DNA of 25,562 nucleotides, taken from positions 31,079 through 56,640 of the forward strand of contig DKPN01000049.1 of the NCBI GenBank assembly GCA_002471195.1, given 5' to 3'. Each line of letters starts with the position of its first letter. The stretch's first letter is position 1. Positions 22,781 through 25,562 of this stretch are shown piece after piece. The position numbers were made by a program, and so were the translations under genes. Under the pieces are notes generated by a model, which was not told the origin of the DNA, did no database searches, and saw only the letters and a program-made list of their open reading frames with translations. This DNA comes from Bacteroides sp. UBA7333. GTDB lineage: Bacteria; Bacteroidota; Bacteroidia; Bacteroidales; Bacteroidaceae.

Positions 22781-25486
22781 ATGACGCCATTGAAAGCAAA
22801 TACAAGCATATTAACCATACTACTGTTTATTGTTTTACTGATTCTTCCTTCGGATGCATCAGCTCAACGTCGTAGAGATCGCGAGCAGAATGGAAAAGAA
22901 ACTCCTAGCCTACCGGCTGATTCTTTAAAACGAGACACAATGACTGCTGTTCAATTGCAGCCTAAAAAGGCGCTCTTGGATGCTCCAGTTGTATATTCAG
23001 CTAACGACTCTATTGTTTTTGAAGAAGGAGGCTATGCTCATCTTTATGGTGATGGGAAAGTTAATTATGAGCGTATCGAACTAGAAGCTCAAATTATTAC
23101 GATGAACATGGATAGTAGCACCGTGTATGCACGTGGTATAACCGATTCATTGGGTGTGGAAAGTGGTAAACCGGTTTTTAAAGATGGCGATGATAGCTAC
23201 GAAACCAAAGCGATACGATATAATTTTAAAAGCAAGAAAGGTTTAATCAGTAATGTCGTTACGCAACAAGGCGAAGGTTATGTTATTGGTAATAATGCAA
23301 AAAAAGGTGCCAATGATGAGCTGTTTATGATGGATGGTAAATATACGACCTGTGACCATCACGATCATCCGCACTTCTATCTGCAGTTAACCAAAGCAAA
23401 GGTGCGCCCTCGTAAAAATGTAGTTACAGGTCCTGCCTATTTAGTAGTCGAAGATGTGCCTCTTCCTTTGGCTGTTCCGTTTTTCTTTTTCCCCTTTTCT
23501 AGTAGTTACTCATCTGGATTCATATTGCCAACCTATATGGATGACTCGGCTCGTGGATTTGGTTTGACGAATGGGGGATATTATTTTGCAATTAGCGATT
23601 TGATCGATCTAAAATTGACAGGAGAAATCTTTACGAAAGGTTCGTGGGCACTAGGTGTAGAAACTAATTATAATAAACGATATAAGTTTTCGGGATCATT
23701 GAAAGCCGATTATCAGGTAACTAAATTGGGCGATAAGAATATGCCCGATTATTCGGTTGCAAAAGACTTTAAGATTGTTTGGAGCCATCGTCAAGATCCA
23801 AAAGCTAATCCCAATCAAACCTTCTCGGCAAGTGTGAACTTTGCTACGAGCAGCTATGAACGTACGAATATAGACAACTTATACAATCCGGGATCTTTGA
23901 CTCAAAATACGAAGACTTCGAGTATTAGTTATTCAAGAATCTTTCCGGATATTGGTTTAACACTTTCGGGAACTACCAATATTGCTCAAACTATGCGCGA
24001 CTCTTCTATCGCAGTAACATTGCCCGATTTAAATATCTCATTGAATCGAATATATCCTTTCAAAAGAAAAAAAGCAGTTGGTGAAGAGCGTTGGTACGAA
24101 AAGATATCGTTTCAATATACCGGACGTTTAGTGAATAGTGTGAAAACTAAAGATGATCAATTGTTTAAAACAAACTTGATAAAAGATTGGGAAAATGCAA
24201 TGCAACACAATATTCCTGTGAGTGCTACTTTCTCTTTATTTAAATACTTCAACTTAACACCTTCATTCAACTACACTGAACGTTGGTACACACGCAAATT
24301 TAACAAAGAGTATAGTGACGAAAAACGTCAATGGTTACCTACCGATACTGTTTATGGATTTCATCGTGTAGCTAACTATAACATGTCTATTGGCGTAAAC
24401 ACCAAATTATATGGTATCTATAAGCCAATTGTTATGAAGAAGAAAGAGATTCAGATTCGTCACGTATTTACTCCTAGTGTAAGTTTAAGTTATGCGCCAA
24501 GTTTCGATCAATATTGGGATCAGTATGTCGATTTGGATGGCAATACGCAATATTACTCACCTTATGCAGGTCAACAATTTGGTACAGCACCTCGCGATAA
24601 ACAGGGAAATGTGAACTTTGATGTTTCGAATAACATTGAAATGAAATTTAAAGATAGAAACGACTCAATCCGAAAAATTAGTTTGATTGATGAGTTGGGT
24701 GGTTCGTTATCTTATAATATGGCTGCCAAAGTACGACCTTGGAGTGATTTGAATATGCGTATTCGCTTAAAGTTGTCGAAGAATTATACATTTAATATGA
24801 ATACGACTTTTGCTACTTATGCATATACATTCGATAAAAGAGGTAATGTAATTGTAGGTGATCGTACCGAATGGTCGTATGGGCGTTTTGGACGTTTCTC
24901 AGGCTGGGGATCTTCTTTTAATTATACTTTCAATAATGACAGTTGGAAGAAATGGTTTGGCCCAAAAGATGAGCTCAATGGCAAAAATCAAAGCGATCGG
25001 GATAAAGATCAAGGCTTAGATGAATTAGATTCGGAAGAAGGAGATTCTACAAATAAGAATGCGAATACCAAAAAGGTGCAGAAGGCTAAATCCAATGCTG
25101 ATGGGTATCAGGAATTTAAAATGCCATGGTCGGTTAGTTTGAATTATTCATTCAATATACGTGAAGATCGTTCTAAACCTATTAATCGTGAATCGATGAG
25201 ATATCCTTTCTCATATACACACAATATTAACGCTTCGGGAAATCTAAAATTATCAACCAATTGGCAAGTTACCTTTACAACGGGTTATGATTTCCAAGCC
25301 AAAGAAGTTACTCAAACATCATTAACGATATCGCGCGACCTTCATTGTTTCAATATGGCTGCAAGTTTATCTCCATTTGGTCGTTGGAAATATTATAACT
25401 TTAAGATTAGTGCCAATGCAAGTATCCTACAAGATTTGAAGTGGGAGCAACGTAGCCAGACACAAAGCAATGTACAGTGGTATTAA
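22781..25486 (+). CDS. lptD: LptD-like LPS-assembly outer membrane protein, Bacteroidetes type
   Basis: LptD inserts lipopolysaccharide into the outer leaflet of the outer membrane, with an N-terminal jellyroll domain in the periplasm and a large beta-barrel. This protein has 901 residues. A signal peptide covers about 1-28 (SDASAQ). A basic, low-complexity linker (RRRDRE) is followed by the OstA-like domain at about 68-215 (HLYGDGKVNYERIELEA and similar strands). The block YTTCDHHDHPHFYL (188-201) and LPLAVPFFFFPFSS (about 228-241) are typical of the Bacteroidetes LptD family. The rest alternates aromatic strands and polar turns to the end and stops on an aromatic residue (WY), as outer membrane barrels often do. 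A charged Asp/Lys-rich insert lies at about 727-778. The usual LptE partner is not in the window. Confidence 0.88.
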   Translation: MTPLKANTSILTILLFIVLLILPSDASAQRRRDREQNGKETPSLPADSLKRDTMTAVQLQPKKALLDAPVVYSANDSIVFEEGGYAHLYGDGKVNYERIELEAQIITMNMDSSTVYARGITDSLGVESGKPVFKDGDDSYETKAIRYNFKSKKGLISNVVTQQGEGYVIGNNAKKGANDELFMMDGKYTTCDHHDHPHFYLQLTKAKVRPRKNVVTGPAYLVVEDVPLPLAVPFFFFPFSSSYSSGFILPTYMDDSARGFGLTNGGYYFAISDLIDLKLTGEIFTKGSWALGVETNYNKRYKFSGSLKADYQVTKLGDKNMPDYSVAKDFKIVWSHRQDPKANPNQTFSASVNFATSSYERTNIDNLYNPGSLTQNTKTSSISYSRIFPDIGLTLSGTTNIAQTMRDSSIAVTLPDLNISLNRIYPFKRKKAVGEERWYEKISFQYTGRLVNSVKTKDDQLFKTNLIKDWENAMQHNIPVSATFSLFKYFNLTPSFNYTERWYTRKFNKEYSDEKRQWLPTDTVYGFHRVANYNMSIGVNTKLYGIYKPIVMKKKEIQIRHVFTPSVSLSYAPSFDQYWDQYVDLDGNTQYYSPYAGQQFGTAPRDKQGNVNFDVSNNIEMKFKDRNDSIRKISLIDELGGSLSYNMAAKVRPWSDLNMRIRLKLSKNYTFNMNTTFATYAYTFDKRGNVIVGDRTEWSYGRFGRFSGWGSSFNYTFNNDSWKKWFGPKDELNGKNQSDRDKDQGLDELDSEEGDSTNKNANTKKVQKAKSNADGYQEFKMPWSVSLNYSFNIREDRSKPINRESMRYPFSYTHNINASGNLKLSTNWQVTFTTGYDFQAKEVTQTSLTISRDLHCFNMAASLSPFGRWKYYNFKISANASILQDLKWEQRSQTQSNVQWY

Positions 25487-25562
25487 TGTCGTAATTGATT
25501 AAATATAGATTCAATATTAGTCATATTAAATCGTAAATATACCTTATACAAAGACCTAGAGC

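Noticed and set aside
1..25562. CRISPR arrays, tRNA or rRNA genes, insertion sequences, prophage or integrase genes
   Set aside because: No regularly spaced direct repeats, no tRNA-like cloverleaf ends, and no transposase, integrase or phage proteins were seen in any frame.

Overview
The window is about 25.6 kb of AT-rich chromosomal DNA from a Gram-negative member of Bacteroidetes, most likely order Bacteroidales. The evidence is the protein families (a Bacteroidetes-type LptD, an MCE protein behind an Amidase_3, a DUF1343/NamZ lipoprotein-like hydrolase, class II NrdJ, a PFOR), the near absence of Shine-Dalgarno sequences, and several upstream matches to the Bacteroidetes -7 promoter box TAnnTTTG. 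PFOR and the B12-dependent, oxygen-independent ribonucleotide reductase point to an anaerobic fermenter. Genus cannot be fixed from the sequence alone. No rRNA, tRNA, CRISPR array, insertion sequence or integrase was seen.

Left part (1-8.5 kb): nrdJ (minus) is divergent from an FMN nitroreductase (plus), which converges on dnaA (minus) across a long perfect hairpin containing both stop codons. A 346-bp gap upstream of dnaA holds a probable promoter and the terminator of the next unit, an amidase-MCE protein pair (minus). A BASS-type transporter (plus) then converges on nifJ through another long hairpin.

Middle part (8.5-19.5 kb): nifJ (PFOR, minus) is followed by a five-gene minus-strand unit. 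In transcription order it reads RND adaptor, RND pump, TolC-like outer membrane channel, LytS-like histidine kinase, LytTR response regulator. A perfect inverted repeat lies across its -7 box and start codon.

Right part (19.5-25.5 kb): a 362-bp intergenic region carries five degenerate copies of a G-rich 12-mer and a 36-bp palindrome. Beyond it are a secreted metallophosphoesterase and a NamZ-type exo-N-acetylmuramidase (both minus), then an HD-domain hydrolase and the LPS-assembly outer membrane protein LptD (both plus).

Most genes are core or common in the group: replication and dNTP supply, cell-wall hydrolysis, outer-membrane biogenesis, pyruvate oxidation and efflux. I found no convincing new multi-gene system. 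The observations worth following are regulatory: a 12-mer shared by the nrdJ and dnaA leaders, the palindrome between nrdJ and the nitroreductase, the operator-like repeat of the efflux operon, and the G-rich repeat cluster upstream of it.
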